A DNA stretch of 64,000 nucleotides from Rhododendron vialii (taxonomy: Eukaryota > Streptophyta > Magnoliopsida > Ericales > Ericaceae), in contig NC_080566.1 in the NCBI RefSeq assembly GCF_030253575.1, positions 16,338,501 through 16,402,500 on the forward strand, given 5' to 3'. Positions 11,084 through 24,793 of this stretch are shown here, in pieces. Within the stretch, counting starts at the first letter, position 1. Every line of letters begins with the position of its first letter. The translations under genes and the position numbers were made by a program. Below the pieces are notes generated by a model. That model was given only the letters and a program-made list of their open reading frames with translations, had not been told where the DNA came from and did no database searches.

Positions 11084-12750
11084 CGGGGGTCTCGGTTTCA
11101 GTAGCCCCGGCCGAGGAGGCCACGGCCCTGGCTGCCATGGTGGGTAGTGATAGTGGCGATGAAGGTGCGGTCGGTGGTGACTGAGTCTCGGAGAGTCCGG
11201 GTGCAATGGCACCGAGGGGTGAGGATGAGACATCGGGCCGATTGGAGGGTGCAATAGGTTTGGAGGAGAGGACCGCGGTGGTGGCAGCTCGGAAGGTGCA
11301 GCAGAGGAAACAGAGGCTTCTCCCATGAGACAGCCTCGGGCCGATTTGGGGAAGGACCCCATTGTCGAGGAAGAGCTAGTGGAGGAGCGAGAGACACCGG
11401 CCATGTTCGTAGGCAATGGCACGGGTGAAAGGGTCATCGTGTAGGGGACTTTTTAGAGACAGCGTCCCTCACGGACTTGGTGGAGACACTGCGAAGGGTA
11501 CCTGGGCTGGCAGAGGCTTTGCTTGAGTCCCGCAAGAGGGAGTTACTGGCCGAGCTTGAGACTGGAGCGGCTGAGGGGCCATGGGTCAAGAAGGAGGAGG
11601 TTTTAGTTCCACAGAGGACCGTGGTGGACGAGGGGACAACGGTCCTTAGGCAACAGCGGTCCTTGGGTGGGACGGGCCTTTTACCGAGGAGTCTTACATG
11701 CCACTTTGGCATGCGATGGTGCCTTCGCTGCTAGACGTCTATAGACCAGAGAGGACTGTTTACGATGAGGCTTTAGTCCTGAGGGATCCACAGCAGCACT
11801 TGTCCTTGCGATGAGATGAGGTATGCTTTGATACTCGCATTTCAATACAATGCACTATGCTTCTCAATTCCATACTTTTGAATATCATGCCTGTTCATCA
11901 GATCATACCTCTTATTATAACAGGAAATAAGGATCTCGTGCTACGGTGGTGCGAGCGATGTGCCCCAATTTTGGGAGAGACTTCCGGAGGCGGCGAGGGA
12001 GATGGTGAGGGAGGCAGGTTTCGGGGAGTATGTCAGTGTACTGACGAGGGCAAGCAATGATCGCCAGGTAGTGAGGGCACTCGCCGAGAGGTGGTGGGAC
12101 ACGACAAACTCGTTCCACTTCTCTTTCGGCAAGATGACAGTGACGCCCTTAGACTTCTAGGCGATTACTGGTTTGAGGGTCGGAGGTGACCACATCCCCT
12201 ACAATGCTATGGCGGGGAGGGACCCCGAGCTTTAGAGGCGTCTCTTAGGGTACAGGCTGAGGGCAGAGAAGGGGGATGCACTGTACACTCAGCTTTTAGA
12301 CTTTTGGACAGAGCCTTTAGTGGATAGGGTCCAGGAGGAGCAAATGGCAATGTGCTTCCTGTTGTACGTTCTTGGTGCATCCTTATTTCCCAACAGGCGC
12401 TACTGAGTACACCTTTCTTTCCTGCCAGCGCTGAGGAATATTGGGGAGATTGCCCGTTTTGACTGGGGTGGCGAGGCTTTGGGGGCGTACTACGCCTTCA
12501 TGGGGTCTCTTTCCCGAGGAGCGGGGAAGAGCCTCGGCAGCTATTGGAGAGTCTGGGAGGTATAGCCCAAAACCTTGCTTTTCCTTTTAGTTATTTAACC
12601 TTTCATCATTCTTTGTATATACTGCGCTAACTTTTAATGCTTTGGACTTTGCAGCTTTGGACGTACGAGGTACTGGACATGTACCCTCCCATGACGTCGT
12701 GTCCCAACGATGTGATACTTCCTCGAGTGCTCTGTTGGTCAAAGGAGTAT
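11084..12750 (+). pseudogene. PMD-B part 1: exons 1, 2 and first 96 bases of exon 3 (Tat-E2)
   Basis: Exon 1 (to 11820, donor GTATGC) is truncated on the left by Tat-A. It keeps GDFLETASLTDLVETLRRV, aligned with PMD-A GDFLKDAEPRDVLDAF, but has frameshifts and stops. Exon 2 (about 11924-12559, 636 bases) carries VRALAERWWDTTNSFHF and MTVTPLDF, then stops at positions coding in the other copies. Exon 3 starts at 12655 (LWTYEVLDMYPP) and is cut at 12750 by Athila-E3. The 96 bases here plus 72 after the insertion make 168, exactly the exon 3 length of PMD-A and PMD-C. A clear pseudogene of the Tat-E2 antisense cassette. Confidence 0.85.
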
Positions 12751-14008
12751 TGATCGTGTCGTTTCCGTATCAAAAATAATTAATAAAACAAAATAATTAC
12801 TACTACCTAAAAGATAGCGGTAAGTACTCCGAGTATCATCCTCAGGGATTACGAAGGTTAAATTGCGATTGCTTTAATTGATTTCTAACTTAATTCGAAA
12901 AGAGATTTGATTGTTGATTTCTAAAATATTTAAAGCTGAATAAAAGTAAGCAATAAAAAATGAGAGTTTATGAGAGAAAAGATCTAGGGTTTCGAATCCA
13001 CTCGACCCGTTGTAACAATCTCTATACGATGATAAAGGTCTATTATTCGAATCAATCCAGATATCGTTAGGGTTCGCGGGCCCTCACGGTATAGCCAAAA
13101 GATTTCTATGAATCACCGAATAGCATGGGGTATCGCCGCCTAGCACGAACCGTCTTACTAGTACGATTCGTCTCTATGGCACGGATTGTCTAATAGCACG
13201 GCGCGTCTTACGGAGTATAACCCATCTTACTCAGCTATCACAAAACAATAAAGAACTGTTATATGAACGTGTATGAAAATCTAGAAAATCATACACAAGA
13301 TTTGATAGAAAAAATTAATACCGCAAATAAATTCTTATATCATACAACCACGATTCGAATAATAAAACACTAAATCAAAATATAAACATTATTACTCAGA
13401 GATTGAGTTTCATCTATACCCTAGAAGAGAGTTTAGCCGGACATCGGAAGGGAAAGCATTGAGGTTCGGCTGACAGTAGGCATGATGCTCGAAGCGGCAG
13501 CCTTTCTTTCTTTTTCTCCATTGTCGATGCGTCCAAAAGTCCGAAACTCTGTTCTCTGATCGTGCGTGATGATGCTGCGTAGGTCTCTTTTTTTTCTCTG
13601 TAACGCCTCCTTTTGAATGCCTAATAAAAGTCACCTTTTTATCAAAGCTCCGATAGCCGACCTCTTCATTTTTTTAATTATAAAAAAAACCTAATAAGAT
13701 AGTATTATTATAACATCATGGGCCCATCCTTAGTCAAAGTGGTGCAAGTCCAATTCCTTGGCCAATGAACTTCGGTTAAGTTCAGTGCTAAAGTCCTGAC
13801 TTCATATTGTAATTCAGGCCTTCCACTTGATTGAGCCCGAACTCCCAACTTCGAACACCGTTAAATATTTCAACTTTGCGCTTTTTGTGTCAAACCCTTC
13901 AAATACCTACAACAAAAATAAAAGTATAAATCTCCAAGTAATATTATATAAATAGACTTAGCAAAGATAGATTAGGGAGCGCGTATGTGAACATTTACGC
14001 GCCTATCA
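12751..14008 (-). repeat. 3' LTR of Athila-E3
   Basis: 1258 bases, TG...CA ends, near-identical to 24794-26051. It contains a run of short blocks around 13130-13230 built on AGCACG..CGTCTTAC. Small differences from the right LTR include a few CpG changes and single-base indels in homopolymers. Confidence 0.95.
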
Positions 14009-16250
14009 CACCCCCTAACTTACACTTTGCTAGTCCCTAGCAAACCAAAACAAATGCAACTAAAGAAAACAAATTAAGACAGGTAGTTCTTTTAAACCTC
14101 CAGGTGGCCCCGGTAGGACGAGTGAAGTCTCGTGAGGGTTTTCAGTAGTGATTACCCACAAAACACAGGAATCCTTTCACATGGAATCCAAAATCTGTCA
14201 TACAACTTATTGGTTCATCAAGCAAAGAATATGCAACTACCAGAATGATATAAGAAGGCGCAAATAGTTCCAAACGCTATTAAGTCAAGAAATAAACCAT
14301 GGCACCTAGGCTTAGCGTGTGTGATATGGGCTTCAACCACAAGTATGTAATGACTAACCGCTCTCTCCGGACCGAGTCTCGACTTCAATTCTTACCAAGT
14401 CATGCACTCACAAAGAAAAACACTCGAAACAAGGCGCATAGTATGAACTCTCAAGTGTGCGGATAGAAGTAATGCAAATGAAAGCAAAGCACTCGCACAC
14501 TATGACACGAAAAGAACGCTTTATATGGTGGACACACGGTCTCATGAATGGAACACCAAGCATTGGAACTCTCTCTCTCATCCATCAATCCACTTTCCAT
14601 CATCCCTAGGATCAAATAGGACTTTAATTTCGATTGTAATGCAGGGTAAGGAAAAATAGTTCAAGGTTAGGGTAAAATATCACATGTCCGAGAATAGGCA
14701 AACAACTTAGGGCTAATTTAAAAAATGTGAGCCCAATTTTTTTACTTTTTCAACTCCACCTTATCTTTCCTTCTACCCTTTCAATATTTTTCAACAATAA
14801 AGCATGATTCCTCCTTTTCAAACATATTGGTGCCCCTTTCATTCTTTTTTTTTTTTTTTTTTCTTTTCCTTTTTTTTTGTGTTGTGTGTTTCTTCTCTTT
14901 TTTTTAAAGGGTTATCACCAATTCAAGCACAAAATTTCTCAATCTATCCAAAAATTATACCTTTTGCCTTTCTCCAAACACAATATGGAAGGTGGAGCTA
15001 ACCAAGAAAAGGCTAAGTATACAAGGCTCAAAGTGGCTCGCAAGGGATAAATGTGAACACAAAGGAACGAACTGGCTCAAGCAGCAAGAAAATGCCTATA
15101 ATCCTCTCCCAGGGGTATAACATCCACATGACTAACCAAAATCGAGAGATAGTATTATGCGTTCAAATTCCAACACTCAGCAATCAAGAATAATAAGACC
15201 TCAATAAGTTGACTTTTTCCATGACAAACTAAGAGTTTACTTGACACCACTCCAACAAAAAGATAAGGCACGAAAGCCCACTAGGGCATAAGTCTCCACT
15301 AATCTAGCCATCAAGAACAGTCAATTCACAACTCACTAGTGATCAAAGCCCAAGTATACGTGAAGTGCAAGAGTGCTAAACCAAAGTGCCATAATCAACT
15401 TCTTAAGACAAGCTAGCAAGTAGAACTACCATGCCAAAAACAGATATCATTACGGTAGACAACACACCTCAACTTAGTTTTCCAACAAATAATCACAACT
15501 GGTTCAGACCGCATGCAAAAGGGTCCCACTATTTTTTAATTTTTCAAAATTTTTAATTTTTTAAGATTTTAAGAACAAACTACAAAATAGTCCCTCTCCC
15601 CAACTTGAACCATTCGACGCCCTCATTGAAAGTAGAAAAATAAAAAGATAGGACAGAAAAGTAAAAGAGAGGAAAGGTATCACCTCGAAAAGGAGGAACA
15701 TAGCAGACTATTATAGCAAGAGGGAGACCCCCCAACTTAGATTGAACAACCTGCAAAATGTTAGCCTCCAAAACAACAAAATATATACAAGAAAAATAAC
15801 TAAAGAACATAAATAAAGGCAAGAAATACAAATAAAATAAAAATCCATCCACTTTCTTCATGCGAAAGACACGGGTACTACTTTTCTCCCTCGTCAAAGA
15901 CTGTGGTTCCTTACTTGTTGGAAGAGCAATATGCGTAGGATTCAACGATATCTTGAGAAGTGGTACCATCATCTAATAGGCTGTCACTCCCTCTGGGGCT
16001 GCCAGATTCCTTACCCACCACTCGGCTTATGAAGCAATCTCCGCCAAGCTTGACACTAAAGTCGGATGGTTTAGACAGATTTCTCGCTGCTAACTACGCG
16101 CCTGCCGCCAAACCCAACCTCCTAAGTACTACATACGTAGCTTTGACAAGGTGGCTATACCGGACCGTTGGAAACCGTTCGAGCATGGCAAACACTGTAG
16201 ATATCACAAACTCCATGGATTTTAAGTCTCCTAGACTTCCAATGAAAGCA
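14009..16250 (-). other. Athila-E3 region between pol and 3' LTR, no intact env-like gene
   Basis: The polypurine tract is at 14009-14022 (minus strand AGTTAGGGGGTG next to the LTR). The rest is AT-rich with a long T-rich run near 14845-14905. Athila elements often have an env-like ORF here; I see only short unconvincing frames. Near 16185-16245 is a block of about 60 bases resembling the leader of Tat-E2 near 59697-59760. Confidence 0.7.
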
Positions 16251-19200
16251 CTAATCTATATAAATTGGGTCCATCAAAGTAATGGACTCCACTGTGGTAC
16301 CATCTACCACGCCATCACCAATTCCTTCCACGTAAGGTTTAAGCAATTGGCCATTGATCTTGAAAACATTACCAACACGTGGATCCTTAATCTCTACAGC
16401 TCCGTGGGGGAAAACACGAATGACAACATATGGACCATCCCACCGTGACCTCAACTTACCCGGAAAAAATTTAAGTCTAGAATTAAAGAGCCACACTTTT
16501 TGACCAACTTCAAAGGACTTTCTAACAATGTGTTTATCATGAAATGCCTTAGTCCTATCCTTATATATACGTGCACTATCATATGCTTCATTGCGCAACT
16601 CTTCCAGTTCAGCAAGCTGGAGCTTACGATGTAACCCTGCAGTGGCCATATCGAAGTTAAACTTCTTAATGGCCCACATAGCTCTATGCTCCAACTCAAT
16701 GGGCAAATGACATGCCTTACCAAAAACTAACCGGTAAGGAGACATGCCAATAGGGGTCTTATAAGCTGCACGGTAGGCCCATAAAGCATCATCGAGCCTT
16801 AAAGACCAATCTTTTCGATCGGGCCTAACCGTCTTTTCAAGTATGCGTTTAATCTCCCTATTTGACACTTCAACCTGCCCACTAGTCTGAGGGTGATAAG
16901 GTGTTGCCACCTTATGAGTGATAGAATACTTTCGCACCAGGGTGGCGAAGTGTTTATTGAGAAAATGGGTGCCCTCATCACTAATAATCGCCCGCGGATA
17001 GCCAAAACGAGTAAAAATATTACTTTGAAGAAACTTAACCACAACTTTGTGGTCATTGGTCTTGGTGGCTACTGCTTCCACCCACTTGGACACGTAGTCC
17101 ACTGCCACAAGAATATACGCGTTCCCATGCGAACACGGAAACGGACCCATGAAGTCTATCCCCCAAACATCAAACATCTCCACAACAAGGATGGAGGACA
17201 ATGGCATCATAGCACGACGCGAAATATTGCCGGTTTTCTGGCACTTAAGGCATGCCTTGCAAAACACATATGCATCCTTAAATAGAGTGGGCCAATAAAA
17301 ACCACTTTGTAAGACCTTCGCCGCCGTCTTCTTCCCACTAAAATGCCCTCCGCACTCAAGTGAATGACAGAAGGTGAGAATGCTATAGTACTCAGTCTCA
17401 GGAACGCACCTCCTAATCACCTGGTCCGAACACAACTTAAAGAGTTCTGGATCCTCCCAAAAATAGTGCCTAACCTGCGCAAAGAAACGGTCCTTGTCAT
17501 GCTTGGACCAATGAGGGGGAAGCGCGCCTGTGGCTAGGTAGTTGACTATGTGTGCATACCATGGGGGTCGCACTTGTGACACCTCAAAGAGTTGCTCATC
17601 AGGGAATGAGTCCTTAAAGGGCAAGGTGTCACCAGAGGCATCCACTAGGATCCTCGATAAGTGGTCTGCTACAGAATTTTCAGATCCTTTCTTGTCTCGA
17701 ATCTCCACGTCAAACTCTTGGATGAGCAGAATCCACCTAATCAACCTAGGTTTGGTCTCTTTCTTAGAAAGTAAATGCCGCAAAGCTGCATGATCAGTGT
17801 GTACTATGACCTTCGAACCTAAGAGGTAGGACCGAAACTTGTCAAGGGAAAAGACCACAGCGAGTAATTCCTTCTCTGTAGTGGTATAGTTCAACTGCGC
17901 ACCGGAGAGGGTCTTACTCGCATAATAAATGGCATGAGGGACCTTGTCAACCCGCTGGCCCGAAACAGTACCGACTGCGAAGTCGGATGCATCACACATT
18001 ATTTCAAAGGGCAAAGACCAGTTGGGAGACTGCATGATAGGTGCTGTGGACAACGCCTCACGGAGCTTCTCAAAAGCTCTCATACAAGCCTCATCAAAAA
18101 CGAAAGGGGCATCCTTAGCCAAAAGATCACACAAAGGCTTGGCGATTTTAGAAAAATCCTTAATAAAACGCCTATAAAACCCAGCGTGTCCCAAGAAAGA
18201 GCGAATTTGCTTGACTGATGAGGGGGGAGGAAGTCGAGAAATTAAGTCAACTTTTGCCTTATCAACTTCAATCCCCCTCTTGGACACTACGTGGCCCAAA
18301 ACAATCCCCTCCTGAACCATAAAGTGGCTCTTTTCCCAACTTAGGACCAGATTAGTCTCCTCGCACCGTTTAAGCACCTTTGCAAGATTTTGGAGACATG
18401 AATCAAAGGAGGCCCGAAAGACCGAGAAGTCATCCATGAATACTTCTAGAAATTCCTCCACCATGTCATAGAAGATAGCCATCATACACCTTTGAAAGGT
18501 CGCAGGTGCATTGCACAAGCCAAAAGGCATGCGCCAATAAGCGAAGTACCATAGGGACAGGTGAAGGTAGTCTTCTCTTGATCCACTGGGTCAACGGCCA
18601 CTTGGTTATATCCGGAATAGCCATCCAGAAAACAATAATAGCTCTGACCCGCTAACCTCTCTAGGATTTGATCAATAAATGGAAGTGGAAAATGATCCTT
18701 CCTAGTCATGGAATTGAGCTTCCTATAATCAATACACACACGCCAACCAGTTGTCATGCGTGTGGGCACAAGCTCACCCTTGTCATTCTCAACGACAGTA
18801 ATGCCTGACTTCTTGGGCACTACTTGAGTGGGACTCACCCACTTGCTATCAGAGATGGGGTATATGATACCCGCATCCATCAATTTGACCACCTCCTTCA
18901 TAACGACCTCCTTCATGTTAGGGTTCAACCTCCTTTGCATCTCTCTTGATGGTTTTGCATTTTCCTCGCAATGAATGCGATGCATGCAAACGGAGGGATC
19001 AATACCCTTGAGGTCGGCCACTGACCACCCTATCGCACCCTTGTGCTTTTTAAGCACTTTAAGTAATTGACCGTCTTGCTCGGAAGAAAGGTTAGAGGCA
19101 ATGATCACGGGCAAGGTGTCATCGTGGCCAAGAAAAACATACTTCAGAGAAGCCGGGAGAGGCTTTAACTCAAGCTTCGGTGGGGCTTCTATGGAGGGAA

Positions 19201-19368
19201 AAGCTGGAGTGCTAGACAAAGCAGGCAAAGGCTCGAAAGGAGTTCGCCAGGTAGGTTTGGCCATACAAGGTGCGAGGTCTAATAAAGAATTGACCTCAGC
19301 AATGGATTGGTCAATATCGAACTCCTCATAGCCAAAATGGGCAAGACATGCCTCAAGAGGATCCTCAA
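16251..19368 (-). pseudogene. pol: Athila-E3 pol, second (downstream) duplicate: RT, RNase H, integrase to the pol end
   Basis: Read on the minus strand, this half begins inside the protease-RT linker ([17 protein letters not shown]) and continues through RT with VCIDYRKLNSMTRKDHF and the active-site box [10 protein letters not shown] one-base loss near 18543 (TFTCPYGT then frame change) breaks RT. RNase H ([13 protein letters not shown]) and an Athila integrase follow (CLKCQK finger, [27 protein letters not shown]), ending LMDPIYID at 16251. The segment from 16251 to 18530 is one open frame of 759 codons. The front end of the duplicate at 19368 joins the end of the first copy. Confidence 0.95.
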
Positions 19369-21990
19369 CCAATAGGGGTCTTATAAGCTGTACGGTAGGC
19401 CCATAAAGCATCATCGAGCCTTAAAGACCAATCTTTTCGATCGGGCCTAACCGTCTTTTCAAGTATGCGTTTAATCTCCCTATTTGACACTTCAACCTGC
19501 CCACTAGTCTGAGGGTGATAAGGTGTTGCCACCTTATGAGTGATAGAATACTTTCGCACCAGGGTGGCGAAGTGTTTATTGAGAAAATGGGTGCCCTCAT
19601 CACTAATAATCGCCCGCGGATAGCCAAAACGAGTAAAAATATTACTTTGAAGAAACTTAACCACAACTTTGTGGTCATTGGTCTTGGTGGCTACTGCTTC
19701 CACCCACTTGGACACGTAGTCCACTGCCACAAGAATATACGCGTTCCCATGCGAACACGGAAACGGACCCATGAAGTCTATCCCCCAAACATCAAACATC
19801 TCCACAACAAGGATGGAGGACAATGGCATCATAGCACGACGCGAAATATTGCCGGTTTTCTGGCACTTAAGGCATGCCTTGCAAAACACATATGCATCCT
19901 TAAATAGAGTGGGCCAATAAAAACCGCTTTGTAAGACCTTCGCCGCCGTCTTCTTCCCACTAAAATGCCCTCCGCACTCAAGTGAATGACAGAAGGTGAG
20001 AATGCTATAGTACTCAGTCTCAGGAATGCACCTCCTAATCACCTGGTCCGAACACAACTTAAAGAGTTCTGGATCCTCCCAAAAATAGTGCCTAACCTGC
20101 GCAAAGAAACGGTCCTTGTCATGCTTGGACCAATGAGGGGGAAGCGCGCCTGTGGCTAGGTAGTTGACTATGTGTGCATACCATGGGGGTCGCACTTGTG
20201 ACACCTCAAAGAGTTGCTCATCAGGGAATGAGTCCTTAAAGGGCAAGGTGTCACCAGAGGCATCCACTAGGATCCTCGATAAGTGGTCTGCTACAGAATT
20301 TTCAGATCCTTTCTTGTCTCGAATCTCCACATCAAACTCTTGGATGAGCAGAATCCACCTAATCAACCTAGGTTTGGTCTCTTTCTTAGAAAGTAAATGC
20401 CGCAAAGCTGCATGATCAGTGTGTACTATGACCTTCGAACCTAAGAGGTAGGACCGAAACTTGTCAAGGGAAAAGACCACAGCGAGTAATTCCTTCTCTG
20501 TAGTGGTATAGTTCAACTGCGCACCGGAGAGGGTCTTACTCGCATAATAAATGGCATGAGGGACCTTGTCAACCCGCTGGCCCAAAACAGTACCGACTGC
20601 GAAGTCGGATGCATCACACATTATTTCAAAGGGCAAAGACCAGTTGGGAGACTGCATGATAGGTGCTGTGGACAACGCCTCACGGAGCTTCTCAAAAGCT
20701 CTCATACAAGCCTCATCAAAAACGAAAGGGGCATCCTTAGCCAAAAGATCACACAAAGGCTTGGCGATTTTAGAAAAATCCTTAATAAAACGCCTATAAA
20801 ACCCAGCGTGTCCCAAGAAAGAGCGAATTTGCTTGACTGATGAGGGGGGAGGAAGTCGAGAAATTAAGTCAACTTTTGCCTTATCAACTTCAATCCCCCT
20901 CTTGGACACTACGTGGCCCAAAACAATCCCCTCCTGAACCATAAAGTGGCTCTTTTCCCAACTTAGGACCAGATTAGTCTCCTCGCACCGTTTAAGCACC
21001 TTTGCAAGATTTTGGAGACATGAATCAAAGGAGGCCCCAAAGACCGAGAAGTCATCCTTGAATACTTCTAGAAACTCCTCCACCATGTCATAGAAGATAG
21101 CCATCATACACCTTCGAAAGGTCGCAGGTGCATTGCACAAGCCAAAAGGCATGCGCCAATAAGCGAAGTACCATAGGGACAGGTGAAGGTAGTCTTCTCT
21201 TGATCCACTGGGTCAACGGCCACTTGGTTATATCCGGAATAGCCATCCAGAAAACAATAATAGCTCTGACCCGCTAACCTCTCTAGGATTTGATCAATAA
21301 ATGGAAGTGGAAAATGATCCTTCCTAGTCATGGAATTGAGCTTCCTATAATCAATACACACACGCCAACCAATTGTCATGCGTGTGGGCACAAGCTCACC
21401 CTTGTCATTCTCAACGACAGTAATGCCTGACTTCTTGGGCACTACTTGAGTGGGACTCACCCACTTGCTATCAGAGGTGGGGTATATGATACCCGCATCC
21501 ATCAATTTGACCACCTCCTTCATAACGACCTCCTTCATGTTAGGGTTCAACCTCCTTTGCATCTCTCTTGATGGTTTTGCATTTTCCTCGCAATGAATGC
21601 GATGCATGCAAACGGAGGGATCAATACCTTTGAGGTCGGCCACTGACCACCCTATCGCACCCTTGTGCTTTTTAAGCACTTTAAGTAATTGACCGTCTTG
21701 CTCGGAAGAAAGGTTAGAGGCAATGATCACGGGCAAGGTGTCATCGTGGCCAAGAAAAACATACTTCAGAGAAGCCGGGAGAGGCTTTAACTCAAGCTTC
21801 GGTGGGGCTTCTATGGAGGGAAAAGCTGGAGTGCTAGACAAAGCAGGCAAAGGCTCGAAAGGAGTTCGCCAGGTAGGTTTGGCCATACAAGGTGCGAGGT
21901 CTAATAAAGAATTGACCTCAGCAATGGATTGGTCAATATCGAACTCCTCATAGCCAAAATGGGCAAGACATGCCTCAAGAGGATCCTCAA
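16747..21990 (-). repeat. 2622-bp tandem duplication inside Athila-E3 pol
   Basis: Units 16747-19368 and 19369-21990 are direct repeats with constant offset 2622. The tetranucleotide CCAA occurs at 16747, 19369 and 21991, that is at both outer ends and at the junction, so the breakpoints show 4-bp microhomology. By eye about a dozen substitutions separate the units, fewer per base than between the two LTRs, suggesting that the duplication arose after insertion. Confidence 0.97.
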
Positions 21991-24436
21991 CCAAAATGTA
22001 CGGCAACGCCTCTTCTACTAACTCATGAACGACATCGACTGCAAAGCAGTCTTCCTCCTCGTGAGGCTGTCGAGCGGCCGAATTCATATTCAGACTCAGT
22101 TTCATATTGCCAAATGATACCTCCATCACTCCACTCCTCACAGAAATTTGTGCATTGGCCGTGGCTAGAAAGGAACGACCTAAGATGACAGGTGTTTGAG
22201 ATTTAAGGGATGTGGGATGGACTGGCTCTGTGTCAAGGACAATGAAATCAGCAGGAAAGTAGAAATTGTTCACCTTGACAAGGACATCCTCTAACATGCC
22301 CCGTGGGGCTTTCACAGAACGATCGGCCAACTGCAGAGTAACCGATGTGGGCTTCAACTCACCAAGCCCCAACTCCTCGTACACAGAGTACGGTAAAAGA
22401 TTGACACTTGCCCCTAAATCTAAGAGTGCCCTACTAATAAAGTGATTGCCTATGACACAAGAGATTGTGGGCACACCAGGATCAGCAAGCTTGGGGGCAG
22501 TGTTAGATTGAAGAACAGAGCTAACTTGGTGAGGAATAAGGATGGGCTCTAAAAACTTGGCTCGAGCCTTCCGCTTGTGAGTGCACAAGTCCTTGAGGAA
22601 CTTGGCATAAGAAGGGATCTGCTCAATGGCATCAAGCAATGGGATGTTCATCTTAACTTGCTTGAACACCTCCATGATATTATCAGTGGATACTCCCTTC
22701 TTGCGAAAGGGTGAAGGTGCATTCAGGCAAATCGGGAAAGGTGCCTTAGGAATATAAGACGGGGTCTCAGATGACCCCGGAACAACTGTAGACACTAGAT
22801 CGGCCTCCTTCTCCTTAGACCTCTTACCAACCCTAGACCTCTCAGCGACAGGTGGAGACATTTTCTCCTTCGCTTTGACCTCCTCCGGTCGGGTCTCTAC
22901 ATCTCTCCCATTTCTGAGGGTGACAACTAATTTCGCTTGTTCATGACCTTGCGAATTGTCAATATGGTGCATCCCTCGTGGGTTGACCACTGGCTGACTT
23001 GGTAATCTACCCTCATCCCGATGGTTAAGAGCATTAGCTAGCTGACCCACTTGGGTTTCCATCTTGGCAATGGATTGAGAGTGGGAGTAAAGCAATTGGG
23101 AGTCAGCTTTCATTTGTTGGCAATCGGCTCTCATTTCAGCCATGGCCTTCAACATTTGCTCCTCAAAAGCTGGTGTCCTTTGGGAGGATGCAGGAGGTTG
23201 TTGGTACTGGGGTGGTGCAGGTGGTGGACAATAGGCCTGTGTGTTGGAAGTATTACGAAATGAAGGCCTCATAGGTTGGGCAAATGGTTGCCCTTGGTCT
23301 GGCTGTCGCCATCCAAAGTTGGGATGCTTCTTCCAGCCGGGGTTGTAAGTATGAGAATAGGGGTCATTTGCTGGCCTACCAAACCCCTGGGCCGCGTTCA
23401 CGTGCTCTTGAAGAAATTTTGGGAATTGAGATGCCATGTGGCACTCATTTATTTGATAGCACGGACTGGAGCACAATTGACATACCTCCGCAACAGCAGC
23501 AGGAGGTGAAGAATGTGAAGGACCATGACCCAAAGATAAGAAAGTGTCAAACTTGCGGGTCAATGCATCTACCTTATAGGAAAGATCATCAGAGCGGCCC
23601 ACCTCATGAAGGCCACTCTGTTTTAATGCAGTAGAAGTTGTCCTATTTGTGCGGGATGATGAGGCTCGGTGTCGTGAATTCTCCGCTAACTGCCCAAACA
23701 AGTCCCACCCCTGATTCTCATTCTTAAGCATAAATGTGCCTCCACATGAGGCATCCACCATATATCGGTGTTGTTCACATAGTCCATCGTAGAAACATTG
23801 GACTAACTGCCATTTAGGAACTTGGTGGTGTGGACAACTCCTAATGACATCATTAAGTCTCTCCCATGCTTGGTGAAATTGTTCGCCTTCTTTTTGATAG
23901 AAACTAGTGAGTTCTTGGCGAATTTCTTTTGTTTTGCCTATGGAAAAGTACTTTTTCAAAAACTCATTTTTCATTTGATCCTAAGAGTTGATGCTATTCG
24001 GTGCCAAAGTATTAAGCCAATATTTGGCTTTATCTTTAAGTGAGAACAGGAATAACTTCAACCTAAGGGCATTATCAGTGAAGTGCTGAATTTTAACAGT
24101 GGAGCAAATCTCTTCGAAGTCCCCTAAATGCCGATATGGGTCCTCGTTATCAAGTCCATAGAATGATGGGAGTGTTTGTAACAAACTGGACTTGATTGCA
24201 AATTGTGTTGAGGCAGTGGTAGGCAATGTTATGCATGATGGTGAGGTGTACGCGGATGGGAGAAAGTACTCTCCGATCGCAGGTGGAACCTCAGCCTCTA
24301 TTCTTTCAGCCATTCTAACAAGTGAAGTGGGTGAAGGCCAAGGGTGACGAGAGGCTGCTCTATTAGCTCTAAAGGTCCGTTCGATCTCTGGGTCAAAATT
24401 ATCAAGTAATGGGTCCAATGATCGACAACCAAACAT
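19369..24436 (-). pseudogene. gag-pol: Athila-E3 gag-protease-pol, first copy, broken
   Basis: Gag starts best at the ATG at 24436 (MFGCRSLDPLLDNFDPEIER). A TAG at 23981-23983 interrupts gag where Trp is expected (NSINS, stop, DQMKNEF); the frame then stays open to 21104. Gag continues with a proline-rich end. The protease motif LDLGASVNLLPYSVYEELG lies near 22396-22430. RT begins WVSPTQVVPKKSG and shifts frame near 21165, the same lesion as in the duplicate, so it predates duplication. The active-site box here reads FKDD: codon 21057-21059 is Lys where the duplicate has Met. RNase H and integrase follow to RTAYKTPIG, where the frame runs into the second unit. Confidence 0.93.
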
Positions 24437-24793
24437 ATAACACAAAATGCCCCTAACTCAAATAAAAATAAAAACAAATAAATAAATAAAACAAACAAAA
24501 CACTAAAACCAAGAACAATAAGAAAACTCACAGCGCTTGGAAAAATCAATTGAATTTATTGTCAAGCTGCAATGTTGCAGCTTACTTCTTGTTCCTGTGC
24601 GCTACAATTTCTCGATTCCTGTGCTTGACACAATAAAATGCTAACAAAGAGAGAATGCAATTAAACAAATATGAGGAATAATAATAGATAAATAAATAAA
24701 TAAATAAATAAAATACCTAAACTAGGAATTAAAATAAAAATTAACTAAAACAACGCAACCGTGTTTGTAATCCCCGGCAACGGCACCAAAATT
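24437..24793 (-). other. Athila-E3 leader with primer binding site (24771-24788)
   Basis: On the minus strand TGGTGCCGTTGCCGGGGA lies five bases inside the 5' LTR. This is the usual Athila primer binding site, recalled as matching tRNA-Asp. The leader also holds an (AAAT)n tract near 24686-24712. Confidence 0.85.

Noticed and set aside
10976..11712. Minus-strand Pro/Ser-rich frames opposite PMD-B exon 1
   Set aside because: Shadow frames; the plus strand aligns with PMD-A and PMD-C exon 1.
14841..14905. T-rich run as a polyA tail of a retroposed copy
   Set aside because: No adjacent SINE or LINE body or target duplication; it is internal to Athila-E3.
15580..15972. Possible env-like frame of Athila-E3
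   Set aside because: Short, no ATG context, signal peptide or conserved pattern that I can support; called noncoding.
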